Shown here: positions 21,218 to 32,275 of the stretch, piece after piece
Layout: the number at the start of each line of letters is the position of its first letter
How positions within the stretch are numbered: the first letter of the stretch is position 1
Source: Nicotiana tabacum
Lineage: Eukaryota > Streptophyta > Magnoliopsida > Solanales > Solanaceae
Reading direction: 5' to 3'
Length of the DNA: 64,000 nucleotides
Assembly (NCBI RefSeq): GCF_000715075.1
Contig: NC_134103.1
Coordinates: forward strand, 76,013,519 to 76,077,518
Translations under genes and position numbers: made by a program
The notes under the pieces: model-generated
Seen by the model: only the letters and a program-made list of their open reading frames with translations
The model's database searches: none
Told to the model about the DNA's origin: nothing

Positions 21218-22332
21218 AAAATACTACTTTTTTGTTGTTGTTATTTTTCTTTTTCTTCTTTTTCTTCGTTTTTCTTTTTTCTTTTTCTCTTTTTTTGAAT
21301 TTTTCTCTTGGACTGAACTTCTAAAACAAACCTATTGGGGCACGAACTTCTTCTTCTTTTTCTTTTTTTTTCTTTTTTTTTATGACTCTAACTTGATTCC
21401 AAAAGAGGGGAGGTCAAAGAGATCAGCACAAGCTCAAAAGGGTACCGAAGGGTATAAAGTATTTGGGTAGCTGAAAGAGGGCCTCCCAATCTCTGAAAAT
21501 GCCAAGTACGACACATGCAACTTGAGGATGAAAAATGAAGATCATGCACAATATTTCTTTTGTAGCATCGACATTGATATCCCAGATATGCCTTCCATCT
21601 TTCTTTAGTACCGTGTCAAGTACCAAACTCTCATTGGGTGATTTCTTCTTCACAATGAATACCCTCCGTCAGTTTGGGACAAACTCCATTGGCTTTATCT
21701 TGTAACTTGAGATGCACTTGAACTCCAAGTTGCTTGCTTCAAATAATCTGGGACGCACTCTCTTGTAATAATTTCTTGTTGTCCTATTAACTTCCCAACC
21801 TATCTGCCCTAGTTTCACAAAATTCGGGATTTAAATGATCTCAAAATGTCCAAATCGTTACTTGTTTCCCTCAAATATCTATGTCATCTTCAAAACTTAT
21901 TTCATTGCTTCATGATTAGACTAACTTTCAAGACCAGGCTGAGAATTCCACGTGCATGTCATGTCACTGGAGTCACCATGAAAAGAACTATAAAAGGAAA
22001 AGAGAACTAAACAAAAACTAACTAGAAGTAACAGAAAATAGGAGATTGCATTAGACAGACGGTGAAAGGGTTTGAAAAATAAAACAAGCAAAATAGACAT
22101 GGGTTACAACCCTGGAACAATCCTAGATAACACTAGACAAGTTACTACAACTAAACGAACTAGGCAAAATAAAAGGAAGAAGGGTTTGAGTCTCAAGATA
22201 ATATCCGGATTATAACCCTAAAATAACCCGGACATCAGAAATGACAACAAAATAAACCACCAAAACTCCTCCCCGGCTAGCCAAGAAAGGAGTGTCTTTC
22301 CAATTACCAAACTCGACATCTTAGCCACTGAG

Positions 22333-23466
22333 TCACATATCTACATTACTAGGACCTTCACAAGTCTTTATCACAATGACCTCATCAGATTGCTTTTGGG
22401 TCCTCTTTGCCAACTCGTTCTTAAGATCAACTTCTGGAACCTTGATTGATACCACTGAACATTTCGCGGCAAGTGGCCCTCCAAGGGATTCAAAAGAGTT
22501 TTCATATTTCTTTTCAACACAAATCATGCCCACCAAATGCGTCTCATTATGAACAGGCAATGGACTTTGGCTAGTATCCGATGCATCTGGATTTTGCACG
22601 GTAATGTCACCTGCATCAATAAGCTTCTGGACTGCTCTTTTCAGATGCCAACACTTTTCTATAATGTGTCCCGGGGCATTAGATCAATATGCGTACCTTT
22701 GAGAAAAATCAAAATTCTTTGGAAGGGGGTTCGACATTTTTATCCGAATTGGCTTCAACATATCCAATTGCCTCAACCTTTAAAACAAACTAGCATATGA
22801 TTCTCCAATAGGAGTGAAAGACTTTTCTCTTTGCTGCTGCCTTTTCATTTTGTACTCTGGCCTCAGTTGGAACCTCTTGCAGGTAGGTGGTTGACATGCA
22901 TGAGGAGGCGGGTAAAACATTTGTGGAAGTGGTGCAGGCCAATGCGAGTCTTGTGGATGTGGAGCATATGGCGGTGCATTATGGATAGAGTAGTGGGAAG
23001 GTGAGGTATGACTTTGGGGATTTTGTGGAGAGAAGTAGCATCAGGGAGGATTATCTGGAGTACGGAGATATTCATGGGGTCGATGTTGAGGCTGAAAGCG
23101 TTGAGCAAGAACGCCTACTGGGACTTGTCGTTGGCGGGGCTCAACAACATCAGGAGGGTTATTTTTAGGAAAGGTAATTGGAGTACGAACGATGGAGCTA
23201 CTAGGGAGGTTAGGAAAGCTGTGATAAGCGGGAAAATTCGGAGAATATGGTGGATCATTTGACACTATGACCGGAGCTTGGGTAAGGGTACCATCTAGGA
23301 AGCTAGGTGGTGGCAGGGGTGGTGCCTTCCCAGTCATCCAAGCCTGATACATGTCCGCCATGTGTTGTCTCAACATCCTTACCTCTTCAACCAATCTAAT
23401 GTCCTGTTCAACCAACTAATTTCGGGTACCAATATCGACTAACTCAACTCTGTTATCGTCTGCCAT
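22333..23466 (-). pseudogene. Ogre/Tat-like gag, decayed (copy 1)
   Basis: On the sense strand the frame starts MADDNRVELVDIGTRN at 23466. It continues with VRMLRQHMADMYQAWMTGK, a proline-rich stretch, and FTPIGESYASLF, SNAPGHIIEKCWHLKRAVQ and DASDTSQSPLPVHNETHLVG, which I recognise as gag of Ogre/Tat-type elements of Solanaceae. Stops lie at about 23416 (TAG), 23041 (TGA), 22780 (TAA) and in the zinc knuckle near 22680. There Y-A-Y-stop-S-N-A-P-G-H stands where a C-x2-C-x4-H-x4-C knuckle is expected, so both first cysteines are lost. Gag would form the particle; this copy cannot. No protease or pol follows, so the element depended on others. Confidence 0.8.
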
Positions 23467-23949
23467 TGCCTTTCGACTTTATATTGTAGGAAAGAGTTAC
23501 CAGTTTAAGAACCACAAACCAACCACCCTTCTGCTATAATGAAGATAACAAAGAGGAATAAAATGAAGTCATCACGTTAACGTTAGGGAATTTAACATAA
23601 GATAATCTCACATTATGTGCAATGCACCTAGTCACAATTATCGATTCTGAAATGACTCCGAGGGTACGAAGGTCATATGGCATCATCCCAATTTTACTCT
23701 CATTGCCCTTTTCTTCTTCATTTCCTCTCTTACGCTCCTTGATTTGCTCATTTCTTCCCTCTCTTTTCTTTCTGATTATCGCTCTTTTTATTTTCTCTCA
23801 CTTCTCACTTCTCACATCCCTTAACTTTATCTTTTTTTTTTAAATTTTAAAAATGACTCTTTTCTTTCCACTCACTTCTCACATCCCCCTTTTTTTCTTC
23901 TTTTTTTCTTTTAATTTCTAAAATGATTCGATCGAACCCGATGTAGGTT

Positions 23950-23992
23950 GCCTACGTATCATGTTCCACATGAATCAGACCAAGCGTAGTTC
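23950..23992 (-). other. Structured module, class M3 (copy 1)
   Basis: Sense strand: outer stem CTACG/CGTAG, inner hairpin CATG/CATG with loop TGGAA, word TCTGATT, then hairpin AACC/GGTT reaching to about 23936. It lies upstream of gag in the leader. Confidence 0.62.
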
Positions 23993-24349
23993 TGAAAAAG
24001 TAATGGACAAAATATACTAAAAATAAAAATCTTTTTGGATTTTTCATTTATAACCTTTTTTGGTTTTCACATACAAAATAGGAAGTACGATAACAAAAAG
24101 ACTCGACGAACTCAACTAGACTTTGACAGACTGTGACACCGCCTAAAAGAATCAATACTACTTGACAAGACATGTAAAATAAAAGACAAAATAGACTCAA
24201 AAATATAAAAAGTCTCCTCAAACAGCTGCTGAAAGCAATGGTCCTGACTAAGATGGTCATGGGGTATCTGTCATGCTCGAGCTCTGATAAATGAATCCAT
24301 ACCTGAATAAGAAAAAATAAGATCAAAGAAAGTTAGTGACTCGAGGCAC

Positions 24350-24780
24350 TATGTGAGACCATAATACTTCCTATTGGGCTATGCAAGACACGAGTGAGGC
24401 TATCTTTGCAAAATGACCTACTTGGCCTAAATGTGACTAGAAGTGCAAACTCAACAAGGGTGACTACCAAGCTATGAAAAAATATCTCAAAAGGCCCATA
24501 TGACCCCTAAACTCTCAAGAATCGTTGTCTCTAAGATTACTTTGCACAAATGACCCTACTTTGCAGAAATGGCCGATGTTGTCAAAAATGGCTAAGCATG
24601 AAAACTCAACAGGAATGGACCTTAAACTAAGAGGACACCTTGTGGTAGACTTAGGACTCTAAGACATGGGTTAACAAGATACTTTTGCAAAAATATCCCT
24701 ATTTTGCAAAAACGGCCGATGTGGCTGAATGTGGCTAGACATGCAAGATTTGGCTAAGACCCCCGAAGCCAAGAATTTGA
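24350..24780. repeat. Degenerate repeats in the LARD leader (copy 1)
   Basis: Three or more diverged units with the words TTTGCAAAAATGACC, AAATGGCCGATGT and GGCTAAGCATGAAAACTCAA. They recur at 36750-37150 and 42990-43390 in the other copies. Confidence 0.5.
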
Positions 24781-24813
24781 GACTAACTAGGAAGACAGGA
24801 ACCTATGTGGGTT

Positions 24814-24860
24814 GCCTACGTATCCCGCCCTGAATACCGAGTATCAGGTATGCGTAGTTC
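24814..24860 (-). other. Structured module, class M4 (copy 1)
   Basis: Sense strand: outer stem CTACG/CGTAG, word CCTGATA, inner stem that is CTCG/CGAG in copies 2 and 3 but has one mismatch here (CTCG/CGGG), then hairpin AACC/GGTT. Confidence 0.6.
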
Positions 24861-25128
24861 GGGAAGATTGGATACGAGAGAGAATATAAAAATGTAACTA
24901 ACTTGGAAAAATTATTGTCTTTTTTTTTCTTGAAAAATGATGAGAAAGTGTAAAATCTTTTTGTTGTTTTTCTTTTAGAAAACGGGGCAAGAAACTAAAA
25001 GTGACAAAACCCTCAATATTATCTCTTGCTTCATTTTCACCCTTCTTTTCCAAACATTAGTCCACCAAATGACCTTTCTACCCTCACAGATGCAACATTT
25101 AGCACGTAGGATGATTGAATATCCTTTT

Positions 25129-25207
25129 GGGCCGGCGGGCCCATTTGACACAATTTGGACATGCTTCCTACAAAGGACACGGTACCTAGCACCGGGCCCT
25201 GCTAGGT
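25129..25207 (-). other. Leader hairpins between PBS and gag, one dimerisation-site-like (copy 1)
   Basis: 25184-25207 is a perfect 8-bp stem ACCTAGCA/TGCTAGGT with an 8-nt loop that contains the self-complementary hexamer GGGCCC. 25129-25142 is GGGCC/GGCCC around GGCG. Both lie about 400-480 bases after the PBS. Retroviral kissing-loop dimerisation sites have this form and place; a function here is inference. Confidence 0.5.
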
Positions 25208-25605
25208 CATAATGATATGATGCAAATAAAAATGACCTAAAGGCTGACCTACATTTGGGGTTCACTAACAAGGCAATTTGGGGGAGCGTACGGTCGATGG
25301 TGGCTGCTCAAGCTTTCCACCCACTCCATACGTCCGACGGCCCCCCCTCTCTAAAATAAGGGTGACTCAACAAAGAGTTCGTGTACGCGACGCATACTAC
25401 GAGATTTGATTGACCAGGTAGTGCAAATGATGACAGTTATAAAGCAGTAACACATAAAGGAAAAACTGTAAACACGTAAACAACTATCAAATAATAAAAC
25501 GACATAAACAAAAATAAAAATCAAATAAAGCAAATAAAATCATAAAAACCTCAACCGAATATTCAAAAAATCCAACAAGATCAAGTACCAGTTCGAACCT
25601 GCAAG

Positions 25606-25623
25606 TCCCCATCAGAGTCGCCA
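25606..25623 (-). other. LARD primer binding site (copy 1)
   Basis: Sense strand TGGCGACTCTGATGGGGA starting four bases after the 5' LTR end. It resembles the tRNA-Arg-type PBS described for Ogre elements. Copy 3 (44234-44251) reads TGGCGACTCTGCTGGGGA. Confidence 0.72.
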
Positions 25624-25627
25624 AAGC

Positions 25628-26893
25628 TATCACACCCTTTTTTTCACCTCACTAACCCTCTTTAAAAATTAATAAAGTGATTTGTAAGCTCAAAAGAGTT
25701 TTTCAATTGATAGTGACAAGAATGTGTTTTAAAAGATATTTCAGAGTCGCCACCTGACATTTGGTTTCGGTGTACCAGGTCACCATTTTTTAAAAATAAT
25801 AATTCTCCTTCAAAACACATTTGACTCTAAAACTGATTGCACCGGAAATTTCAAGTAAGGGGGTTCATTTGACTCAGGGAGAAGGTGTTAGGCATTTCCT
25901 GAGTCCCGTGAAGGTCACGGTTGCATGCATGATCTAGTTGGCTTTAAAAACCACACAAAATGAGGCAAAAACGCACGGAAGAAAAATAAACACACAAGCA
26001 GCTCGTGGTCGTCCCCACCTAAATAAAATAAAATAATAGGAAAATACTAAAAGTCTATACTATGCTCACTCCACGATGTCCGTCACGGCCTCCAATTACA
26101 TTCACTACGGGACATACCCCGGATAGAAATACATACAAAATCCACGGGGCATTCTCCTGAGTATAAACTAAAGGGAACGACCTCTTACCTCGAATAAAAA
26201 TGAAACAAAAGACCTGAGGTTTGCCTACCCAAATGTGGTCGGCCTAAACATGCTCCTAACGATGAGTAATAAATAAAGCAATAATGCAAAATAAAGAACT
26301 AACAAAAATCATTTAAAGCTCAAATTACTATAATTTTTAGTTCTTTGCACGATCAATCTAACTTACAAAGTTCAAATCTATTTTTTTCTTTTTAAATCAG
26401 ACAAACCCCCACAGCCCATTTAATTCTTTAACTGTTCATCTATCTTAATTGCTTACTGAGAAAAAATAATTTTGATAATAAATAGATTAAGCAAAGAAGC
26501 CAAAGCATCAATTAATAACTAAACCAAGACAAGTAAGCAGAGAGTTTCATGAATCAATTTCAATACCAAATAAAGCAAATAAGAGATTTCAAGTTAAAGA
26601 GGTACGAGTGGACCTTAGAGCAGCAAAATAGATTTCCCTTGATGCTTTGGAAAATATACAAGGACCTCCTATCAAAATCGAACAAATCGCAGTACGAACA
26701 GAAGACACGAAGCTTGAACCGCTAGACCAAAACTCGAACGGGGACCTCGAACGGGTGCCTCAACCGGAGTCGATGGCAACTCGTCTTTGACTGAAAGACC
26801 TCAACTCAACACCAACTACAACCTTCAGGAAAAGTAGGATTTTCCTTTGATGTGCGCCAAGGAAAACAAAAGTGAAATCGAATGGATTGGGCG
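25628..26893 (-). repeat. LARD LTR copy 2 (5' LTR), truncated
   Basis: Same sequence as 14198-15465 with scattered differences. The terminal TG reads TA (TATCACACCC on +). It stops at the duplication junction 26893/26894. Confidence 0.85.
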
Positions 26894-27290
26894 ATCTTGA
26901 CTGGCCAACATTCTGACCTATACAACATGGCCGGTCGAACCACCGATCTGTAGAACCTGCCTTTAAGTTCTGGGGAAATCTTCTTATCACACAAAACGCC
27001 AGATGCTAACCTCCATTTCATCCAACCTGCCCCTATACAGTGTGTGACATCCTCGTCGATCTCCTCGTTCCCTTAGATAATCGACCCAAGGTACTTATAA
27101 CTTCCTTTCTTGGGGATGACTTGTGAATCAAGCCTCACGTCGTTATCCACTCCTCCTGTGACATCGCTGAACATGCACTCCAAGTACTCAGTCTTAGTCC
27201 TGCTCAACTTGAAACCTTTAGACTCAAGGGTCTGTCTCCAAACCTCCATCCTCTCGTCAACACCTTCTCGCATCTCATCAATCAAAACTA
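26894..27290 (-). pseudogene. RTE LINE reverse transcriptase fragment (duplicate)
   Basis: Duplicate of 12911-13307. The frame at 27073-27285 keeps [15 protein letters not shown] with Trp intact, but a stop replaces Lys near 27076 (copy 1 reads SIIKENEE there). Confidence 0.82.
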
Positions 27291-28178
27291 TATTTTTTTA
27301 TTAAAGCCAGTTTCACCTCAGGCTATATTGACCTTTAGGTGTTGGGGGATTTGGCATTGACCCCTACCTCGTATATTAATATAAAAAAAGTGAACACATG
27401 AAGGAGGGGGATATGAGACCTTACCTCCCCGAATTGCACTTGTGAATTGGACATTCCCAATTCATTTACACTTTTAAGCTCACAAAAAAGACTGCACTAT
27501 TGTCTCTATTACACTGTAACATCATATACATTAAGAAGTAAGAAATATGGAACTAAGTTTAGCTTTCCTGATTCTTAAAGAAGGTACTCCCGCTTTGTCC
27601 AAAGTGTATGGACCTCTGGCCTATGCTGGCATATCCTCTTTCCTGTAATAGATTTCTGGGGAGTTGAATTATTGTTAGGTTGCACCATGTTTAGCTAACG
27701 CATCAGCTACTTGGTTAGTTTTCCTATAATAATGTTGAATCATGATATTCTGCTTCATTATACCATTTTTCATTGATCGGACTGCATATTCAAGACTCCA
27801 TGGAACATTGATCTTTCCTAGTAACATATACACCACAAATTGTGAATCTAATTCTAGGATAACATGTTGCTTGTTCATAATTATACACCAATTTATAGCA
27901 AAGGAAGCTGCCTCAACTTCAGCACAATTGTCAATGTAGAACCTTAGAGCTTTAGCAAATGCCTGAATTAACTCTCCATTTCTGTTCCTAACTACTCCTC
28001 CTAGTCCTGATGTCTTGTTTGTGCTATTGCTGTTACCATCTGTATTTATCTTCAACCAAAAATCAGGAGGTTTGTTCCAATTTACAATTCTACACATAAG
28101 ATTGACAGTGATAAACTCCATCTCCCTGCAGATCTTTTGCCAGTCCCATGAGAAGTCAAAGATAATTCTTCTCTTCTT
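27291..28178 (-). pseudogene. L1-type LINE RNase H fragment (duplicate, frame intact)
   Basis: Duplicate of 13308-14197. The frame 27675-28184 is open for 169 aa and reaches the natural end VADALAKHGAT. Catalytic-type residues are visible (NTDGN, AEVEAASF, LELDSQ, DALAKHG). It is a 5'-truncated LINE, cut at 28178 by the LARD LTR, so it is not a gene by itself. Confidence 0.82.
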
Positions 28179-29415
28179 TGTCACATCCCTTTTTTCACCT
28201 AACTAACCCTCTTTAAAAATTAATAAAGTGATTTGTAAGCTCAAAAGCATTTTTCAATTGAAAGTGACAAGAATGTGTTGTAAAAGATATTTCAGAGTCA
28301 CCACCTGACATTTGGTTTCGGTGTACCAGGTCACCGTTTTTTAAAAATAATAATTCTCCTTCAAAACACATTTGACTCTAAAACTGATTGCACCGAAAAT
28401 TCCAAGTAAGGGGGTTCATTTGACTCAGGGAGAAGGTGTTAGGAATTTTCTGAGTCCCGTGAAGGTCACGGTTGCATGCATGATCTAGTTGGCTTTAAAG
28501 AACACACAAAATGAGGCAAAAACGCACAGAAGAAAAATAAACACACAAGCGGCTCGAGGTCGTCCCCAAACTCCCTTTTTTTTTTGTCTAATTCTCCTTC
28601 CCCACTCGTTGCTCTCACCTTTCGTCTAATCCTCCCTTTTTTTATGTACAACTATGTATGACTATATATTGTGAAAAGTGAGTTCTTGGGGAGGAAGAAA
28701 ACCTGTGGTCCCCCAAGGAATATTTTATGGTCCTTTCCCACTAAAATTACTGTGTCAATGTATGTATAGAATTGTAGCGTGCATGTGATAAGTTTGTTGG
28801 AGGAATTATGTAGAAGGGTGAGGTGGAAAATGGTGATTGAAAGTTGAAAGGAAAAGAAATAGAAGTGTAAAAAGAAAAATAAAGAAAGATAAGAGACTAC
28901 TTCCATTCTTTCATTTCTTGTTTCTGTTTTGCTTTTACCGTTCTTTTGATTTCATTCTTCTCGTTTTTTTTTTCATTTTTCTTTTCTTCTAAAGTTGATT
29001 AAAAATACTAGTTTTATCTAAAATAATAGGGAATAATTAAAAAAGGAAAACAAGATATTCATATTAAAGAAATCTAAATACTACTTAATATATACTAAAA
29101 CCTACAACTTTAAAACTAAACTAAGTATATATATTTTTGAAAATTTCCTTCTTATCTTTTGGGAATATAAAATGTCAGCACTATTTTTAATAAAAATGTC
29201 GAGTCTATTTTTATATTTTTTTTAAAGTAAAACTAACTAGACAAAATATCAACTAGCTAAAATAAAGGAAAAAATATTTTTGTAGTTTTTGATTTTTAAG
29301 ATAAGATAAAGCAAAAGAGTCAAAAATAGTTAAAATAGCAAATTAGACCCAAAACCGACATTTAAGGACTAAAAGGTGCAAAATTTCGGGGAGGGTCAAA
29401 AATTACATGTCTACA
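28179..29415 (-). repeat. LARD LTR copy 3, internally deleted
   Basis: Starts TGTCACATCCC on + next to the same L1 flank as LTR copy 1 and ends ATGTCTACA. About 1.07 kb is missing at 28567 (AGGTCGTCCCC joined to AAACTCCC), and there is no TA expansion. Confidence 0.85.
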
Positions 29416-29548
29416 GCTGCCCCTCTTTGATTGGAAACACAAAGAGTTTTCAGACAAAGAACGACGAGACAAGTTTTTTGACTCGACCCTTATTTAAAGA
29501 GAGAAAAAATGAAAGAAAGAGAGTGCGACCGAGTCCTAGTCTTGGACA

Positions 29549-29593
29549 GCCTACATATCCCGGGTAATAAGGGAATCAGGTCCCGTGTAGTTC
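29549..29593 (-). other. Structured module, class M1 (copy 2)
   Basis: As at 16799, but with the word CCTGATT instead of CATGATT, which brings it to the consensus of the other classes. Confidence 0.6.
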
Positions 29594-29800
29594 CAAAGTG
29601 AGAAGAGTGATGGAGTATACCGAGGTGGAGAGCCGATTGAGGTGCCGTCGAGGTTCCAGTCCGCGGTTCCTGCCATTACATCAAAAATAAAAGGAAAAAT
29701 TACATCAAAAATAAAGAAAAATACAAGATCCTATCTATTTCTTGTCTCGAATCTTCCTTGAATATCCACTTGATCCTTCAATCATGAAACTAGAAATTCA

Positions 29801-31210
29801 ACCCCATTCTTCAGGTGGGCATCCTGCTGACTTGAATCTGAAGAAAACTGGAAGTTGACCCTATTCTTCAGGCGGGCACCCTGCTGCTTGCACTTGAAAT
29901 AAACTTGAACTTGCGGTAGACTCGAGCTTGCAAACCTTATCCTTCATGCGGCTCGTGCTACTTCTGATTTGACTTGAAAAAAACTGGAGGTTAACCCTAT
30001 TTTTCAGACGAGATCCTGCTGCCTCTAACTTGAACTTGAAAACTGAAAGTTGACCCTGTTCTTCAGGCGGGATCCTGATGCCTCTTTGACTTGAACTTGT
30101 AAACTGAAAATTGACCTTGTTCTTCAGGCAGGCTCCTGATGCTTCTATACCTTGAACTTGAAAATTGAAAGTTGACCCCGCTCTTCAGGCGGGCTCCTGA
30201 TGCTTCTCTGACTTGAAATTGTAAACTGAAGGCTGACCCTGTTCTTCAGGCAGGCTCCTGATGCTTCTTGAACTTGAAAATTGAAAGTTGACTCTATTTT
30301 TCAGGCGGGCTCCTGATGCCTCTCTGACTTGAAATTGTAAACTGAAAATTGACCCTGTTCATCAGGCAGGATTCTCTTGATGCTTCTCTATCTTGAACTT
30401 GAAAACTTAACGCTGACCCTGTTCTTCAGGGGGGCCCCTGATGCCTCTCTGACTTGAACTTGTAAACTGAAAGTTGATCCTGTTCTTCAGGCGGGCTCCT
30501 GATGCCTCTTGAACTTGAAAATTGAAAGTTGACCCTATTCTTCAGGCGGGCTCCTGATGCCTCTCTGACTTGAATTTAAAAACTGAAAGTTGACCCTGTT
30601 CTTCAGGCGGGCTCCTGATGCCTCTTGAACTTGAAAATTGAAAGTTGACCCTATTCTTCAGGTGGGCTCCTGATGCCTCTCTGGCTTGAACTTGTAAACT
30701 GAAAGTTGTCATTATTCTTCAGGCGGGCTCGTGATGCTTCTCTAACTTGAACTTGGAAAATGAAAGTTGGCCCTGTTCTCCAGGCGGGCCCCTGATGCTT
30801 CTTGAACTTGAAAATTGAAAGTTGACCCTGTTTTTTCAGGAGGGCTCCTGATGCCTCTCTAATTTGAACTTGAAAATTAAAAGTTGACCCTGTTCTTCAG
30901 GCGGGCTCCTAATGCTTCTTGAGCTTGAAAATTAAAAGTTGACCCTGTTTTTCAGGCGGGCTCCTGATGCCTCTCTGACTTGAACTTGAAAATTGAATGT
31001 TGACCCTGTTCTTCAGGCGGGCTCCTGATGCCTCTTGAATGTGGAAGTAAAATTAAATGTTGGCCCTGTTCTTCAGGCGGCCTCCTGATGCTTTTTAACT
31101 TGAAAATTGAAAGTTGACCCTATTTTTCAAGCGGGCTCCTGACGCCTCTCTGACTTGAACTTAAAACCGATTTCTGAAATATTGACCCTCGTTCTCCAGG
31201 TGGGTGCCTG
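29801..31210. repeat. Minisatellite A (copy 2)
   Basis: Counterpart of 17051-18460 with the same unit order and more point differences than copy 4 shows. Confidence 0.88.
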
Positions 31211-31335
31211 CAATCAAAACAACACAACAAACAAAATTTTCTGCCCCAGTTTGCACTAGGAAGATTTGTAAGCTATTAGCAAAACTGTAATTCACCTATG
31301 TTATTGATGCAATGATGAGAGTAAAACTAAAGACT

Positions 31336-31978
31336 CGACTAGGATATGCGTCTCCTGTGAGTAAAACCAAGAAAATTTGACTAGCAAATGCATCCGCTAA
31401 GAAAAAGAACCTGAGTGATCGGAACTAGGAAGTGCGTCTCCTAGGGATGATCTCAAACGACCCATACTAGGAAGTGTGTCTCCTAGGAGTGAAATCTCAA
31501 TTGAACCAAACTAGGAAGTGCGTCTCCTAGAGGTGAAACTTGAATGACTCAAACTAGGAAATGCGTCTTCTAAGGATGAACCTGAATGACCAAACTAGGA
31601 AGTACGTCTCCTAGGGGTGAAATATCAATTTAGGAAGTGCGTCTCCTAAAAGATTAACTTGAAAGACCCAAACTAGGAAGTGCGTCTTCTAGGGGTGAAA
31701 CTTGAATGAACCAAACTAGGAAATGTGTCTCCTAGGGGTGAACTCTCAATTTAGGAAGTGCGTCTCCTAAAAGTATATCCTGAAAGACCCAAACTAGGAA
31801 GTGCGTCTCCTAGGGGTGAAACTTCAATGACTCAAACTAGGAAGTGCGTCTCCTAGGGATGAACTTAAATGACCCAAACTAGGAAGTACGTCTCCTGGGG
31901 GTAAAATCACAAATTAGGAAGTGCGTCTCCCAAAAGTATATCCTGAAAGACCCAGACTAGGAAATGCGTCTCCGAGAT
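31336..31978. repeat. Minisatellite B (copy 2)
   Basis: Counterpart of 18586-19230. The unit order is unchanged, and the TTTAGGA...TCCTAAA variants are at the same places. Confidence 0.88.
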
Positions 31979-32025
31979 GTGAGACTGAGCTTGAGGAAAA
32001 CTATGAACTAAACTTGACTAAAGTA

Positions 32026-32275
32026 AAACTGACCCTATTCTCTAGGCGTGACCCCTAAACTTAAGTAAAACTAAAGATTAACGACTTAAGGAAATTAAAT
32101 TGACCCTATTCTCCAGGCGGGATACCCTGAACTTAAGAAAAGCTAATGATTAACGACTTAGAGAAACTAAAACTGACCCTATTCTCCAGGCGGGACCCTT
32201 GAACTAAAGAAATGCTAAAGATTAACAACTAAAATTGACCCTATTTTACAGGCGGGACTCCTGAACCTAAAGAAA
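32026..32275. repeat. Minisatellite C (copy 2)
   Basis: Counterpart of 19276-19520. Confidence 0.8.

Larger units (their letters stand above)
20812..21459. repeat. Local tandem duplication of 324 bp in LARD copy 1
   Basis: The segment starting ATGAAATATTTTATTTGGTG occurs at 20812 and again at 21136. Each copy carries an M2 module, the pyrimidine-rich run and the GGGAGGTCAAAGAGATCAGC word. LARD copies 2 and 3 have it once. Confidence 0.9.
19521..22332 (-). mobile_element. LARD internal region downstream of gag, coding potential unclear (copy 1)
   Basis: No RT, RNase H or integrase motif was found on either strand where pol should be. Open frames conserved between copies lie on the sense strand: 21423-21653 (76 aa, VLKKDGRHIWDINVDATKEI), and a frame near 20012-20233 that is longer in copies 2 and 3. 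Pyrimidine-rich runs on + (20900-21060, 21230-21390) give lysine/phenylalanine-rich false frames. I cannot assign a function. Confidence 0.55.
12911..26893. repeat. Segmental duplication unit 1 (13.98 kb)
   Basis: Contains RTE fragment, L1 fragment, LARD 3' LTR, LARD internal region and 1.27 kb of the LARD 5' LTR. At 26893/26894 the LTR word ATTGGGCGAT passes into CTTGACTGGCCAAC, the sequence found at 12911, and the order RTE, L1, LTR starts again. The words GGGCGAT and GGGCAAT on the two parents give a few bases of microhomology. Confidence 0.82.

Noticed and set aside
23924..23950. B-box-like GGTTCGATC word next to the M3 module
   Set aside because: No A box at the right distance and the word changes in M1 and M4; not a Pol III promoter on this evidence.
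27675..28184. 169-aa RNase H frame as a host gene
   Set aside because: It is the C-terminal domain of a 5'-truncated L1 LINE with an adjacent A-rich tail, and is duplicated with its flanks.
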